This document shows positions 55,787 to 63,529 of a stretch of 64,000 nucleotides of DNA, in pieces (position 1 is the first letter of the stretch; every line of letters starts with the position of its first letter). The notes beneath the pieces were generated by a model that ran no database searches, was not told the DNA's origin, and worked only from the letters and a program-made list of their open reading frames with translations. The DNA is taken from assembly GCA_020426505.1 (NCBI GenBank), contig JAGQPX010000007.1:1-64000 (forward strand), given 5' to 3'. The translations under genes and the position numbers were made by a program. Origin of the DNA: Planctomycetaceae bacterium. Lineage in GTDB: Bacteria; Planctomycetota; Planctomycetia; Planctomycetales; Planctomycetaceae.

Positions 55787-56137
55787 GACGCACACTCTCC
55801 CAATATTTCGTGAATGGAATCTGCTGATGCAGTGAGCACGCATCGTACGCGACCGTGGGGCTCATGTCCCGCTACTAACCGGTCGGTTGAGCCAGGTTCG
55901 GGTTCACAGTACGCTATGAGGACTCCCCCAATGTGGTATCACACACGGTACAACGAACTTGCTCTGACGCCGGTTTCACCGGTCACTGTGTCTTGCGATT
56001 GTGGCTCTTGTGACCTGACGAATCACGTGTCGCCTACCGGAGCAGGAGCCAGTATCGGATGAGAGATGTCGAGACCAGTGACACCGGAAACTGCGAACAA
56101 TCGCTGAACACTGACGAAGCACTTTGAGACATCAACC
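55787..56137. other. Divergent intergenic region
   Basis: These 351 bases separate the PAF-hydrolase-like and sialidase-type genes. Short frames have no natural character. An imperfect inverted relation exists between GGTTTCACCGGTCACTG near 55970 and CAGTGACACCGGAAACTG near 56075. Promoters of both genes must lie here but no convincing box was identified. Confidence 0.35.
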
Positions 56138-57328
56138 ATGATTCACAACGGTCGTTTACTTGCCTGTCTGTTTGCAGTCGTGATCGTCATTGCCCCCTCG
56201 CTGACGTTTGCAGAGGAATCAGATGGACTCTCGACGTCCCTCATTTTTCCTTTGCACGATCAGCACAACCATGCGCCTGGCATCGTCGAGTGCCCGAACG
56301 GCGACCTGCTGGTCTCGTGGTACCGCGGATCGGGCGAGCGGAAAGCGGACGATGTCGCCGTGTATGGTGCTCGTCGCCGGAATGGTGAGTCGCAGTGGAG
56401 TGAAGCATTTCCGATGGCGGATCATCCGGATTTCCCGGACTGCAACACGTGTATGATGATCGACTCACAGGACCGACTGTGGCTGTTCTGGCCCATCATT
56501 CTCGCAAACTCGTGGGAGTCCTGTCTCACTTGCTTCAAGGTCTCCAGCGACTACATGGGTGACGGTCCGCCGGTCTGGGAGCGTGAGGGGACGATGTTCC
56601 TCAAGCCGGACGATTTCAGTGAGGAAGCGATCGGCTTGCTGGATGAGTTCGTTGAGTCGACGGGCGACAAGTTCTCGCCTCAGCACGAACGCTACTTTGC
56701 GAAGTTGAAGGAGTTGCTCCAGGACAAGCTCTTGCAACGTTTGGGATGGCAGCCGCGATGCAAGCCGACCGTTCTTCCTTCCGGACGAATTCTGCTGCCG
56801 CTCTACACCGATACTTACTCGTTCTCGCTGATGGCGATCAGCGACGACGAGGGGCAAAGCTGGTACGCCAGCGAGCCGCTCATGGGGTTCGGCAACATCC
56901 AGCCCGCCGTGCTGCGAAAGGGCGATGGAACGCTCGTCTCCTACATGCGGGAGAATGGACCGATCAACAAGATCCGTGTGTGTGAGTCCCCCGACGACGG
57001 CATCTCCTGGGGACCGGTCGGCGCGATCGACATCCCCAATCCCGGCTCGGGTCTCGATGCCGTGCGGCTGGAAAACGGTCACTGGGCCCTTATCTACAAC
57101 GACTCGGACCAGAACCGCAGTTCGATCGCTGTCTCGATCTCCGATGACGAAGGGGAGACCTGGAAATGGACGCGGCATCTGGAGAATCAGGAGACTGGCT
57201 CGTATCATTACCCGGCGATCATCCAGGGAAGGGACGGCACGATCATCGCGATCTACAGTTACTTCGTCGAAGACGGCAAAAGCATGAAGGTCGCCGAGTT
57301 CAGCGAAAACTGGGTTCGCGGCGAGTAA
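56138..57328 (+). CDS. Sialidase-family (BNR/Asp-box) secreted protein
   Basis: The 396-residue protein has a signal peptide (LLACLFAVVIVIAPSLTFA) and a six-bladed sialidase-type propeller. Three Asp boxes are seen: SDDEGQSWY, SPDDGISWG and SDDEGETWK. Ahead of them, HNHAPGIVECPNGDLLVSWY supplies the usual first blade, and CKPTVLPSGRILLPLYTDTY an Arg/Tyr region. Family members hydrolyse sialic acid or bind other glycans; many planctomycete versions are of unknown use. The last blade ends DGTIIAIYSYFVEDGKSMK. The next gene starts 42 bases downstream. Confidence 0.83.
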   Translation: MIHNGRLLACLFAVVIVIAPSLTFAEESDGLSTSLIFPLHDQHNHAPGIVECPNGDLLVSWYRGSGERKADDVAVYGARRRNGESQWSEAFPMADHPDFPDCNTCMMIDSQDRLWLFWPIILANSWESCLTCFKVSSDYMGDGPPVWEREGTMFLKPDDFSEEAIGLLDEFVESTGDKFSPQHERYFAKLKELLQDKLLQRLGWQPRCKPTVLPSGRILLPLYTDTYSFSLMAISDDEGQSWYASEPLMGFGNIQPAVLRKGDGTLVSYMRENGPINKIRVCESPDDGISWGPVGAIDIPNPGSGLDAVRLENGHWALIYNDSDQNRSSIAVSISDDEGETWKWTRHLENQETGSYHYPAIIQGRDGTIIAIYSYFVEDGKSMKVAEFSENWVRGE

Positions 57329-57370
57329 CTCCAGCAGGTTCTGTATCGATAACATCTCAGAGGTGAATCC

Positions 57371-58273
57371 TTGATCCATCGTCTTCCGCGTTCCTGTTTT
57401 GCAGTCTTCGCACTGGCAACATTGCTCATGGCCCACACCGTTAATGCCGACGACATCGGCGAAGAAGGCTTCGTAGACTCTAACGGCGTCAAGATTCATT
57501 ACGTCACAGCTGGCGAAGGCCCGCTGCTGGTGATGATCCACGGCTTTCCGGACTACTGGTACACCTGGCGAGAGCAGATGCCCGCCCTCGCGGAGCACTT
57601 CAAAGTCGTGGCGATTGATCAGCGGGGTTACAACAAGAGCGATCAACCGGACGGTGTCGAGGAGTACAAGGTTGACAAACTGGTCGGCGACGTCGCTGCG
57701 GTGATCAAGCACTTTGGAGAGGAGAAGGCGGTGATCGTCGGCCACGACTGGGGCGGCATGGTCGCTTGGGCGACTGCCATGAATTTGCCGAACATGGTCG
57801 ACCGATTGGTCATCCTCAACCTGCCTCATCCGACTGGCCTCGCTCGCGAACTCGCCAACAATCCCAAGCAGCAAGAAGCCAGTGCGTACGCCCGCAACTT
57901 CCAGAAGGAGGGGGCTGAGGCAGTACTCACAGCGGAAGGCCTGACCTTCTGGATCACCGACGACGACGCGAAGGCCAAGTACGTTGAAGCGTTCGAACGT
58001 TCCTCGTTCAAAGGGATGCTGAACTACTACAAAGCCAATTACCCCCGCGAACCATATGAGGTGCCGAATGGCGAACTGCCCAAGGTTCAATGCCCGGTGC
58101 TGATGATTCACGGTTTGAAGGACATTGCCCTGCTGCCCGGTGCCTTGAATGACACCTGGCAATGGGTCGAAAAGGACCTGACGCTTGTGACCGTGCCGGA
58201 CGCAGGTCACTTTGTCCAGCAGGATGCTTCGGAGTTTGTGACCAAGAACATGGTCAACTGGCTGACGCGTTGA
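57371..58273 (+). CDS. Epoxide hydrolase-type alpha/beta hydrolase, secreted
   Basis: The start is TTG 57371 (AGAGGTG five bases upstream), which gives a signal peptide ([19 protein letters not shown]) and 300 residues; ATG 57428 would remove most of it. [19 protein letters not shown] holds the oxyanion loop, [18 protein letters not shown] the Asp nucleophile (GHDWGG) as in epoxide hydrolases and haloalkane dehalogenases, and [14 protein letters not shown] the catalytic His. Likely a hydrolase of epoxides or halogenated compounds; the true substrate is unknown. It follows the sialidase-type gene on the same strand. Confidence 0.84.
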   Translation: MIHRLPRSCFAVFALATLLMAHTVNADDIGEEGFVDSNGVKIHYVTAGEGPLLVMIHGFPDYWYTWREQMPALAEHFKVVAIDQRGYNKSDQPDGVEEYKVDKLVGDVAAVIKHFGEEKAVIVGHDWGGMVAWATAMNLPNMVDRLVILNLPHPTGLARELANNPKQQEASAYARNFQKEGAEAVLTAEGLTFWITDDDAKAKYVEAFERSSFKGMLNYYKANYPREPYEVPNGELPKVQCPVLMIHGLKDIALLPGALNDTWQWVEKDLTLVTVPDAGHFVQQDASEFVTKNMVNWLTR

Positions 58274-58281
58274 TGCACTTG

Positions 58282-58299
58282 TCCCTGCATCTGCAGGGA
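58282..58299. terminator. Hairpin after the epoxide hydrolase-type gene
   Basis: TCCCTGCA (58282-58289), a two-base loop TC, and TGCAGGGA (58292-58299) form a perfect 8-base stem nine bases after the stop. No T-run follows, so termination is likely but not sure. Confidence 0.5.
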
Positions 58300-58369
58300 T
58301 GTTCGAAGTGAGTGTCGCGAGTCAGATTTTCTAATTTGTCACCATCCTCACCATTTTGGAGTTTCACCG

Positions 58370-59107
58370 ATGTTGCAACGATTCGTTTCCCTGATGGCCG
58401 TGCTTGCCTTCGGCCTCACGGCCAATGTGCAAGCTGCTGATGAAATCAAGGACCCCACCGGCACCTGGATGTGGGAATTCGATTACGGACAAGGCCCCGT
58501 CGATAACGTGCTCGTCCTCAAGAACACGGATGGCAAGCTCACCGGCCACTACGATAACGGCCACGCCAAGGCCGACATCAAGGAAGGGTCATTCGCCGAT
58601 GGCAAGTTCACCGCCAAAATGGACCTCGAAGTTGATGGACAGCCTGTGAAGGTTGAGTTCGAGGGCGAAGTGACCGATGACGAGCTTGAAGGACAAATCA
58701 CTGCGGATGTCGGCGGTGAACTTCTCGAGTTCGACTGGGAAGCCGAGCGAGGCCTGTTGACGGCGGACGTGGTGGGCACTTGGGAACTCACAATCAACGG
58801 CCCCGATGGTCAGATCTACACGCCGAAGGTGACCATTGAGGAGAAAGATGGCAAGCTCAGCGGAATCTATGACTCAACGGAGGCAGGCAAATTTGACCTC
58901 GAAGAAGTCGAGATCGAGGATGGCGAACTTGAGTTCGAGGTCACCGTTGAATTCGACGGCAACGAACTCGGCCTTGAGTTCGAAGCAAAGGTTCGAGGCG
59001 ACAAACTGGACGGTGAACTGGAGTACGACCTCGCCGGTCAGACGGGCGAAGCCGAGTTCACCGGCAAACGTGTCAAAGCAGAGGCGAAGGCCGAAGCAAA
59101 AGAGTGA
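58370..59107 (+). CDS. Secreted acidic hypothetical protein with internal duplication
   Basis: The 245-residue protein has a signal peptide (FVSLMAVLAFGLTANVQA) and two similar halves of about 100 residues. Each opens DPTGTWMWEFDYG or VVGTWELTINGPDG, has LKNTDGKLTGHYDN or IEEKDGKLSGIYDST, and closes with a row of Glu/Asp-rich strands (DELEGQITADVGGEL, DKLDGELEYDLAG). This looks like a beta-sandwich or lipocalin-like fold repeated twice. The Glu/Asp content is high. No family name is certain; roles in calcium or surface binding are guesses. Confidence 0.75.
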   Translation: MLQRFVSLMAVLAFGLTANVQAADEIKDPTGTWMWEFDYGQGPVDNVLVLKNTDGKLTGHYDNGHAKADIKEGSFADGKFTAKMDLEVDGQPVKVEFEGEVTDDELEGQITADVGGELLEFDWEAERGLLTADVVGTWELTINGPDGQIYTPKVTIEEKDGKLSGIYDSTEAGKFDLEEVEIEDGELEFEVTVEFDGNELGLEFEAKVRGDKLDGELEYDLAGQTGEAEFTGKRVKAEAKAEAKE

Positions 59108-59154
59108 TCGCACGACGTCCCTCTCCCCTTGAGAGAGCGAACCGATTGATTCAT

Positions 59155-59184
59155 GCCCGGTCCCTCACCGTGGGGCCGGGCTTT
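59155..59184 (+). terminator. Hairpin terminator
   Basis: GCCCGG (59155-59160) pairs with CCGGGC (59176-59181), with TCCC/GGGG pairing inside, followed by TTTG. It ends the preceding acidic-protein gene, 48 bases after its stop, and comes 15 bases before the DHOD-type start. Confidence 0.6.
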
Positions 59185-59198
59185 GCTATGCTAACAGG

Positions 59199-60272
59199 AT
59201 GACTTCCACGGACCATCTCCAACGATACGACCGCGCTCAGACCTATCCTTGGAACTACGAACACGCGCCCGAGTACCCACCGATCGTTGATGTGCCGGAT
59301 GTTCCAGGTGAGTGGTCGTTCTGCGGGTTGAAGGTCCTCTCGCCGTTGGGAATACCGGCCGGACCGCTGTTGAACGGCCGCTGGGTCCTGTATTACGGAG
59401 CACTCGGATTTGACGTGCTGACCTACAAGACGGTTCGCAGCAGTTCACGCGAGTGTTATCCGCTGCCGAACCTGGTGCCGGTGAACATCGACCAGATTCA
59501 CGGGAGTGAACATTCGGTCGCAGCGACGGACAACATGCGAGGCAGCTGGGCCGTCTCGTTCGGCATGCCCTCAGCCGAGCCGGACGTCTGGCGTCGCGAC
59601 ATTGAGTGGACTCGCAAGCGGCTGCCTTCCGAACAGGTGCTGTCCGTCTCGGTTGTCGGCACGGTTCAGCCCGGCTGGTCGATCGAACAACTAGCCGACG
59701 ACTACGCACTCTGTGCCCGATGGGCGGTCGAGAGCGGAGCAGACTGCATCGAGACCAACTTCTCCTGTCCCAACGTTTCGACCTGTGACGGACAGTTGTA
59801 CCAGCAGCCGGAGTCAGCAGCCGTCGTGACCGAACGCGTGCGGGCCGCCATCGGCGACACGCCTTACATCATCAAAATCGGACACGTCACGACCGAAGCG
59901 CAGGCCCGCGACCTATTGGAAAGCGTCGCTCCGCACATCGACGCCGTCGCCATGACGAATAGTGTTGCTGCACGCGTGACAACCACGGACGGCACGGAAC
60001 TCTTCGACGGACAGCCGCGCGGCATCTGCGGCCAGTCCACCCTGGAAGCCTCACTCGCCCAGGTCGTCCTGTTCCGCTGCGTGATTGATCAACTCAACAA
60101 ATCCATCTCAATCATCGGCGTCGGCGGCGCATCAACCGCAGACGACGTCCGCCGCTACCTCAACAACGGAGTCGTCGCCATCCACATGGCCACTGCCCCC
60201 ATGCTCGATCCACTGACCGGCGTGAAGATCCGCCACGAATTCGCAGGTGGTCTGCTGAAGGGTCTGAGATAG
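59199..60272 (+). CDS. Dihydroorotate dehydrogenase-family FMN protein
   Basis: The 357-residue protein has the FMN-barrel signs of class 1 DHOD and dihydropyrimidine dehydrogenase: LSPLGIPAGPLLNGRW, LGFDVLTYKTVRSSSREC, and ETNFSCPNVSTCDGQLYQ, the last holding the NxSCPN substrate loop. IIKIGHVTTEAQA and SIIGVGGASTADDVRRYL are the FMN phosphate loops. It is longer than class 1A enzymes (310 residues) and stands apart from other pyr genes, so it may act on another pyrimidine. Its start follows a terminator hairpin at once, suggesting a separate promoter or readthrough. Confidence 0.78.
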   Translation: MTSTDHLQRYDRAQTYPWNYEHAPEYPPIVDVPDVPGEWSFCGLKVLSPLGIPAGPLLNGRWVLYYGALGFDVLTYKTVRSSSRECYPLPNLVPVNIDQIHGSEHSVAATDNMRGSWAVSFGMPSAEPDVWRRDIEWTRKRLPSEQVLSVSVVGTVQPGWSIEQLADDYALCARWAVESGADCIETNFSCPNVSTCDGQLYQQPESAAVVTERVRAAIGDTPYIIKIGHVTTEAQARDLLESVAPHIDAVAMTNSVAARVTTTDGTELFDGQPRGICGQSTLEASLAQVVLFRCVIDQLNKSISIIGVGGASTADDVRRYLNNGVVAIHMATAPMLDPLTGVKIRHEFAGGLLKGLR

Positions 60273-60359
60273 TCTCGATTCTCAAATCATGGCGGAACGC
60301 TCACTGGCGAGACCGGCTCCTCGACATAGTTCTTCATTACATCAGGTAATGCTACCCCT

Positions 60360-60776
60360 TCAGAACTGCTCACCGATCAACAAGGGCATCCGTTGACTGC
60401 GAGTCATCACACGGTAGTAGTTCGATGACGGTATGGTGATTGGGTACACCTGTCGTCTCACGATCACGCCCTGCACGCCTTCGTTGATCTGATACCAGAT
60501 GCCACGGTCAATGCAGTAGGTGGCGGGTATGTCGACTCGCTTGGGGTGTTTCTCCTTCCATACACCTGCTTCCAGTTCTTCGAGGGGACACCATCCCAAC
60601 CACGGCATTAAAACAAGAGACCCGCCGTACCAGACGGGAAGCAACCGGGGACGTTTCCGATACAGAAACTGCACTTCCAGAGGTCCATTGTCACGTCGCG
60701 TAATGCGTTCGCTCAGTCGGTATTGTTCGATCAGTTCGTCAGGAATATCCCAACGATTGAGAGAGACGCCTTGCAT
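60360..60776 (-). CDS. Small conserved partner of the Y-family polymerase
   Basis: The 138-residue protein starts at ATG 60776, which overlaps the stop of the polymerase gene (TGATG), so translation is coupled. It contains FLYRKRPRLLPVWYGGSLVL, MPWLGWCPLEELEAGVW, VDIPATYCIDRGIWYQINEG and YYRVMTRSQRMPLLIGEQF. I recall similar short proteins next to DinB-type genes in several phyla; no function is known to me. The mix of basic and aromatic residues would suit DNA or protein contact in lesion bypass. The TTG at 60785 is a possible but weaker start. Confidence 0.7.
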   Translation of the reverse strand: MQGVSLNRWDIPDELIEQYRLSERITRRDNGPLEVQFLYRKRPRLLPVWYGGSLVLMPWLGWCPLEELEAGVWKEKHPKRVDIPATYCIDRGIWYQINEGVQGVIVRRQVYPITIPSSNYYRVMTRSQRMPLLIGEQF

Positions 60777-61957
60777 CAGAAACAACTCTTGCCGTGTATG
60801 TCACAGATGTCGTATTCGTAAGCCTCATCGGTGTAGATGTCATTGATCGCGAGTGTCTCCGCGCTACGGATCGCGAATCGTCCCAGTTTGTCATTCACCG
60901 TCCGTTTCAAGTCATCGAGTTCAGGGTTCTGTGGATTGAATAAACTCTGCTGATGATGCCCTTTGATTTCCAGTTCGTCAGCGACAATGTGTATGTGCGA
61001 GACTGGTTGGCCAGACCAGCCAGCGGTGAACAGGTCTTTGGCAGCAGGGATGAGTATCTCGCTCGCAGCAGTGGATGTGATGAGTGCCGTCCGGCCTGAC
61101 CAACCACCACCTGTCTTGTATGTCAGCCTCACGGACAGCTTACGGGTTACATAACGATGCCAGTACATCGCCTCGACCAGCCGCTCCACGTTGCGGACAA
61201 TCCATCCGATTAACCTCTCACGATCGCTTGTTGTTCGACCGACGCTCCCGCCACGAGCGATTCGCTTATGCATTGGACGATTGACTTCAATCGGCATGAT
61301 TGGTTTGCCATTGAGTTCCCACCATAAGCTCTCTCCTGTCTTTGTGAGCAGCCTGTTGATGAGTTTAGGATCGGCACGTCGGAACTCACCAACCGTACGG
61401 ATGCCGTGAGAAGCCAGCATGATGGAACTTTGTAGTGCAATCCCTGTAACCTCAATGACAGGGATGTTCTCGACAAATAGATCGACATCACCGTCAACAA
61501 TGACTGTACAGCCGAATGGCTTGCGTGCATCCGATGCCAATTTGGCAAGCGTTCGGCTGTGAGAGACTCCGATGCTGGCCGGCACACCCGTTTCGCTCAG
61601 GACACGTTGTTGCAGTGCATGTGTATCGATACCTGTCGCGTCGAAGAACATCTCGTCAATCGAGTAGTATTCGACTGTAGGACTGGTCTCACGGATAATT
61701 TCCAGCATCGCGCGTGAGAGGACTTCGTACCATCTGAAGTCACGCTTGACGTAAACGCCATCAGGGCACAGTGTGACAGCATCCCAGATGGGCATGCCGG
61801 TCTTCACACCATTTGCTTTCATCTCATAGGATTTGGCGATCACGCATGCGCCCTGATTGCCAAGAACCCCAACGGGGACCCCTTTCAGCCCGGGGCGGCG
61901 AACCCGCTCGGCAGAGGCGTAGAAACAATCCGCGTCAATATGTCCAATGAGTGCCAT
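60776..61957 (-). CDS. Y-family DNA polymerase (DinB/UmuC-type)
   Basis: From ATG 61957 the protein has 393 residues. It begins MALIGHIDADCFYASAERV, the metal-binding motif with Asp8, and continues to YYSIDEMFFDATG with Asp101 and Glu102, the other catalytic acids. VPASIGVSHSRTLAKLASDA is the helix-hairpin/thumb part, and the end is a little-finger domain. Such enzymes copy past DNA damage with low fidelity and are often SOS-induced. It starts a two-gene unit with the small partner and is divergent from an SRAP gene across 47 bases, a layout that points to joint damage control. The open frame further upstream is not needed. Confidence 0.88.
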   Translation of the reverse strand: MALIGHIDADCFYASAERVRRPGLKGVPVGVLGNQGACVIAKSYEMKANGVKTGMPIWDAVTLCPDGVYVKRDFRWYEVLSRAMLEIIRETSPTVEYYSIDEMFFDATGIDTHALQQRVLSETGVPASIGVSHSRTLAKLASDARKPFGCTVIVDGDVDLFVENIPVIEVTGIALQSSIMLASHGIRTVGEFRRADPKLINRLLTKTGESLWWELNGKPIMPIEVNRPMHKRIARGGSVGRTTSDRERLIGWIVRNVERLVEAMYWHRYVTRKLSVRLTYKTGGGWSGRTALITSTAASEILIPAAKDLFTAGWSGQPVSHIHIVADELEIKGHHQQSLFNPQNPELDDLKRTVNDKLGRFAIRSAETLAINDIYTDEAYEYDICDIHGKSCF

Positions 61958-62004
61958 TGCGGAATTGTAGTGAACAAACGAACACATTGGTAGGCTTTTC
62001 TGAT
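61958..62004. promoter_or_regulatory. Short divergent promoter region with GAAC direct repeat
   Basis: These 47 bases hold all the room for promoters of the polymerase (left) and SRAP (right) genes. GAAC occurs at 61972-61975 and 61980-61983 as GAACAAACGAACA. Known LexA sites use GAAC/GTTC half-sites, but the spacing here (N4, direct) does not fit the published GTTC-N7-GTTC or CGAAC-N4-GTTCG forms. A damage-response operator is therefore only a guess. Confidence 0.3.
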
Positions 62005-62229
62005 ATGTGCCACAGATACAGAGCAGAACTCCATGAAGCACGGATGGCGAAGTTGCTTCGTGAGAAATTCTCGTGGTTGGGGACGTTTCCAGATGGTGAT
62101 CTGTATCCGACTTACCATGTACCCATGATTCGAGCAAAGAACGATGGGGAGTATGAGATCATCAACCTTTTGTGGGGCATGGTGCCATCGTGGTGGAAAC
62201 CAAAAGGCAAGCAGACATGGAAGATGTAA
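62005..62229 (+). pseudogene. Truncated SOS response-associated peptidase (SRAP/YedK-type)
   Basis: The frame starts MCHRYRAELHEA, with Cys2, the residue that forms the thiazolidine link to abasic sites in SRAP proteins (usual form MCGRY). It continues with GDLYPTYHVPMIRAKNDGEY and INLLWGMVPSWWK, the last matching the conserved WGLVPSW. It then stops at 62229 after 74 codons, while full SRAP proteins have about 220 residues with further catalytic Asn, Glu and His. The break coincides with the start of the IS5-type transposase fragment, so insertion disrupted the gene. The stub lacks the rest of the active site and should be inactive. Confidence 0.75.
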
Positions 62230-62420
62230 GTCAAAAACCCAACCCCACGCGGAAAGTGAAGAAACGCAACGACAAAGAGGTCGACAGGGATCGCAACCAA
62301 ATCGAACGCTTCTTCGGACGCCTCAAAAGCTGCCGCCGCATCGCTAACTGCTCGGAAAAGAAAGCCACCAACTTCGTCAGCTTCACCTGGCTCGCCGCAC
62401 TCGTAACAGACATCATCTGA
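62217..62420 (+). pseudogene. 3' remnant of an IS5-family transposase
   Basis: A frame of 67 codons ends at TGA 62420. It contains VDRDRNQIERFFGRLKSCRR and ATNFVSFTWLAALVTDII, the C-terminal signature of IS5-type DDE transposases, with the final catalytic Glu in the IERFF motif. The N-terminal two-thirds with both Asp residues is missing. Terminal inverted repeats were not found. The fragment fuses to the truncated SRAP gene at its left edge and is followed at once by the HipA-like gene region. Confidence 0.8.
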
Positions 62421-62593
62421 ATGCCTGTACGACTTAAAGCAAAGATTTCAAATTGGGACACGGTGGAAGCGAGGTGGTGTCCTTGTTTGAATCACGATTT
62501 TTGCTGTTTGGCACGCGGTTTCTTCACAACCGACGGATTCAAGGACGCCGGGTGGCTTTCGTCAGAGTCTACGGTACACTGGGTTTTGACGGA

Positions 62594-63529
62594 ATGCGGC
62601 CACCCATGTCTTGGGTGTCGCGAACGGAAACGCGAAAAATCACGGTAGCGACACGAAGGCCGCAACTATTGTTGGGGCCTTCCTTTGCGCGCGCTGGGGT
62701 TTTAGACGTGTTCAATCAGTATCGAGTTTGGACCCACCCGGGTCGAAAGAAGATTAGAAAAGGCGACCGCCGAGCACTTCTCGGATTCCTCGCGAGGGCA
62801 AAATCTCTGCAAGATCACGAGCCACTTGAGTTCGTGAATGAATACATCTCACGCGAGTTAGCACTGGCGATTCGACTTCCCGTTCCACCGGTGGCAATGG
62901 TGCGGAGGAAGGGAGTCGAGTGGCATGCCTCACTTGATTGCAGCATTTCAGACGACGAACTGCCACCAATCAATCCGAATGAAGTCATCAGTCATGATAA
63001 GGGGTTGGCCTGCGGGATCACACTCTTTGACATTTGGATTGCCAATGACGACAGGAAGCGATGCGACGCAGGATTCGACAGAGAAAAGAAGGTTGTCCAG
63101 ATATTCGACCACGGTGAGGCACTACTTTCAGGGTCGGACCCAATGTCACGACTTGCCCAAATCGAAGAGTCGGATGACATCGGCATTGGGCGGCATCACA
63201 TCTTTGCCAGAGAGCTCAACACGCTTTCTCCAATGGGGACGTGGAATGATCGCATCCAGCAGATTCCAGAACAGTTCATTGCAAGTATTTCTCAAGAAGC
63301 TGTCCAGCTCGGACTCAATGCCAACCAGGCAGAATTCGTGGTCGGTTTCCTGTGTCGTCGACGAAAGTTGCTCCGGCGACTTCTATTGAAGAATCTCGAT
63401 TACTTCCCGAAGCGTAATAAGCTGTTCGCGGATGATCTTGATTGGAACAAAGCGCGAGTGATGATTCAGCAAAGGAGCAGAGGAAGACGTAGAACCGGAC
63501 AGAGACGAGCACGACGGAGGTTACCATGA
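62594..63529 (+). CDS. HipA-like kinase-family protein
   Basis: The protein has about 311 residues if started at ATG 62594. The start is unsure: TTG 62453 and GTG 62708 are possible, and the first 85 residues of the longest frame look unnatural. HEPLEFVNEYISRELALAIR followed by LPVPPVAMV is the kinase N-lobe end; GITLFDIWIANDDRKRCDAG holds the catalytic loop and FDREKKVVQIFDHGEALLS the DHG metal motif of the HipA-like group (PF20613 as I recall). The helical C-terminal part ends in an Arg-rich tail. It overlaps the DUF3037-like gene by ATGA, so the pair is translationally coupled. Known HipA kinases phosphorylate tRNA synthetases; this branch is not characterised to my knowledge. Confidence 0.72.
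   Translation: MRPPMSWVSRTETRKITVATRRPQLLLGPSFARAGVLDVFNQYRVWTHPGRKKIRKGDRRALLGFLARAKSLQDHEPLEFVNEYISRELALAIRLPVPPVAMVRRKGVEWHASLDCSISDDELPPINPNEVISHDKGLACGITLFDIWIANDDRKRCDAGFDREKKVVQIFDHGEALLSGSDPMSRLAQIEESDDIGIGRHHIFARELNTLSPMGTWNDRIQQIPEQFIASISQEAVQLGLNANQAEFVVGFLCRRRKLLRRLLLKNLDYFPKRNKLFADDLDWNKARVMIQQRSRGRRRTGQRRARRRLP

Noticed and set aside
56465-58210. A 581-codon frame on the minus strand
   Set aside because: It spans two clear genes (sialidase-type and epoxide hydrolase-type) in antisense and has no start signal or domain.
61972-61983. A LexA box upstream of the Y-family polymerase
   Set aside because: Two GAAC half-sites are present, but their orientation and spacing do not match known LexA operators. 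Listed only as a weak regulatory candidate.
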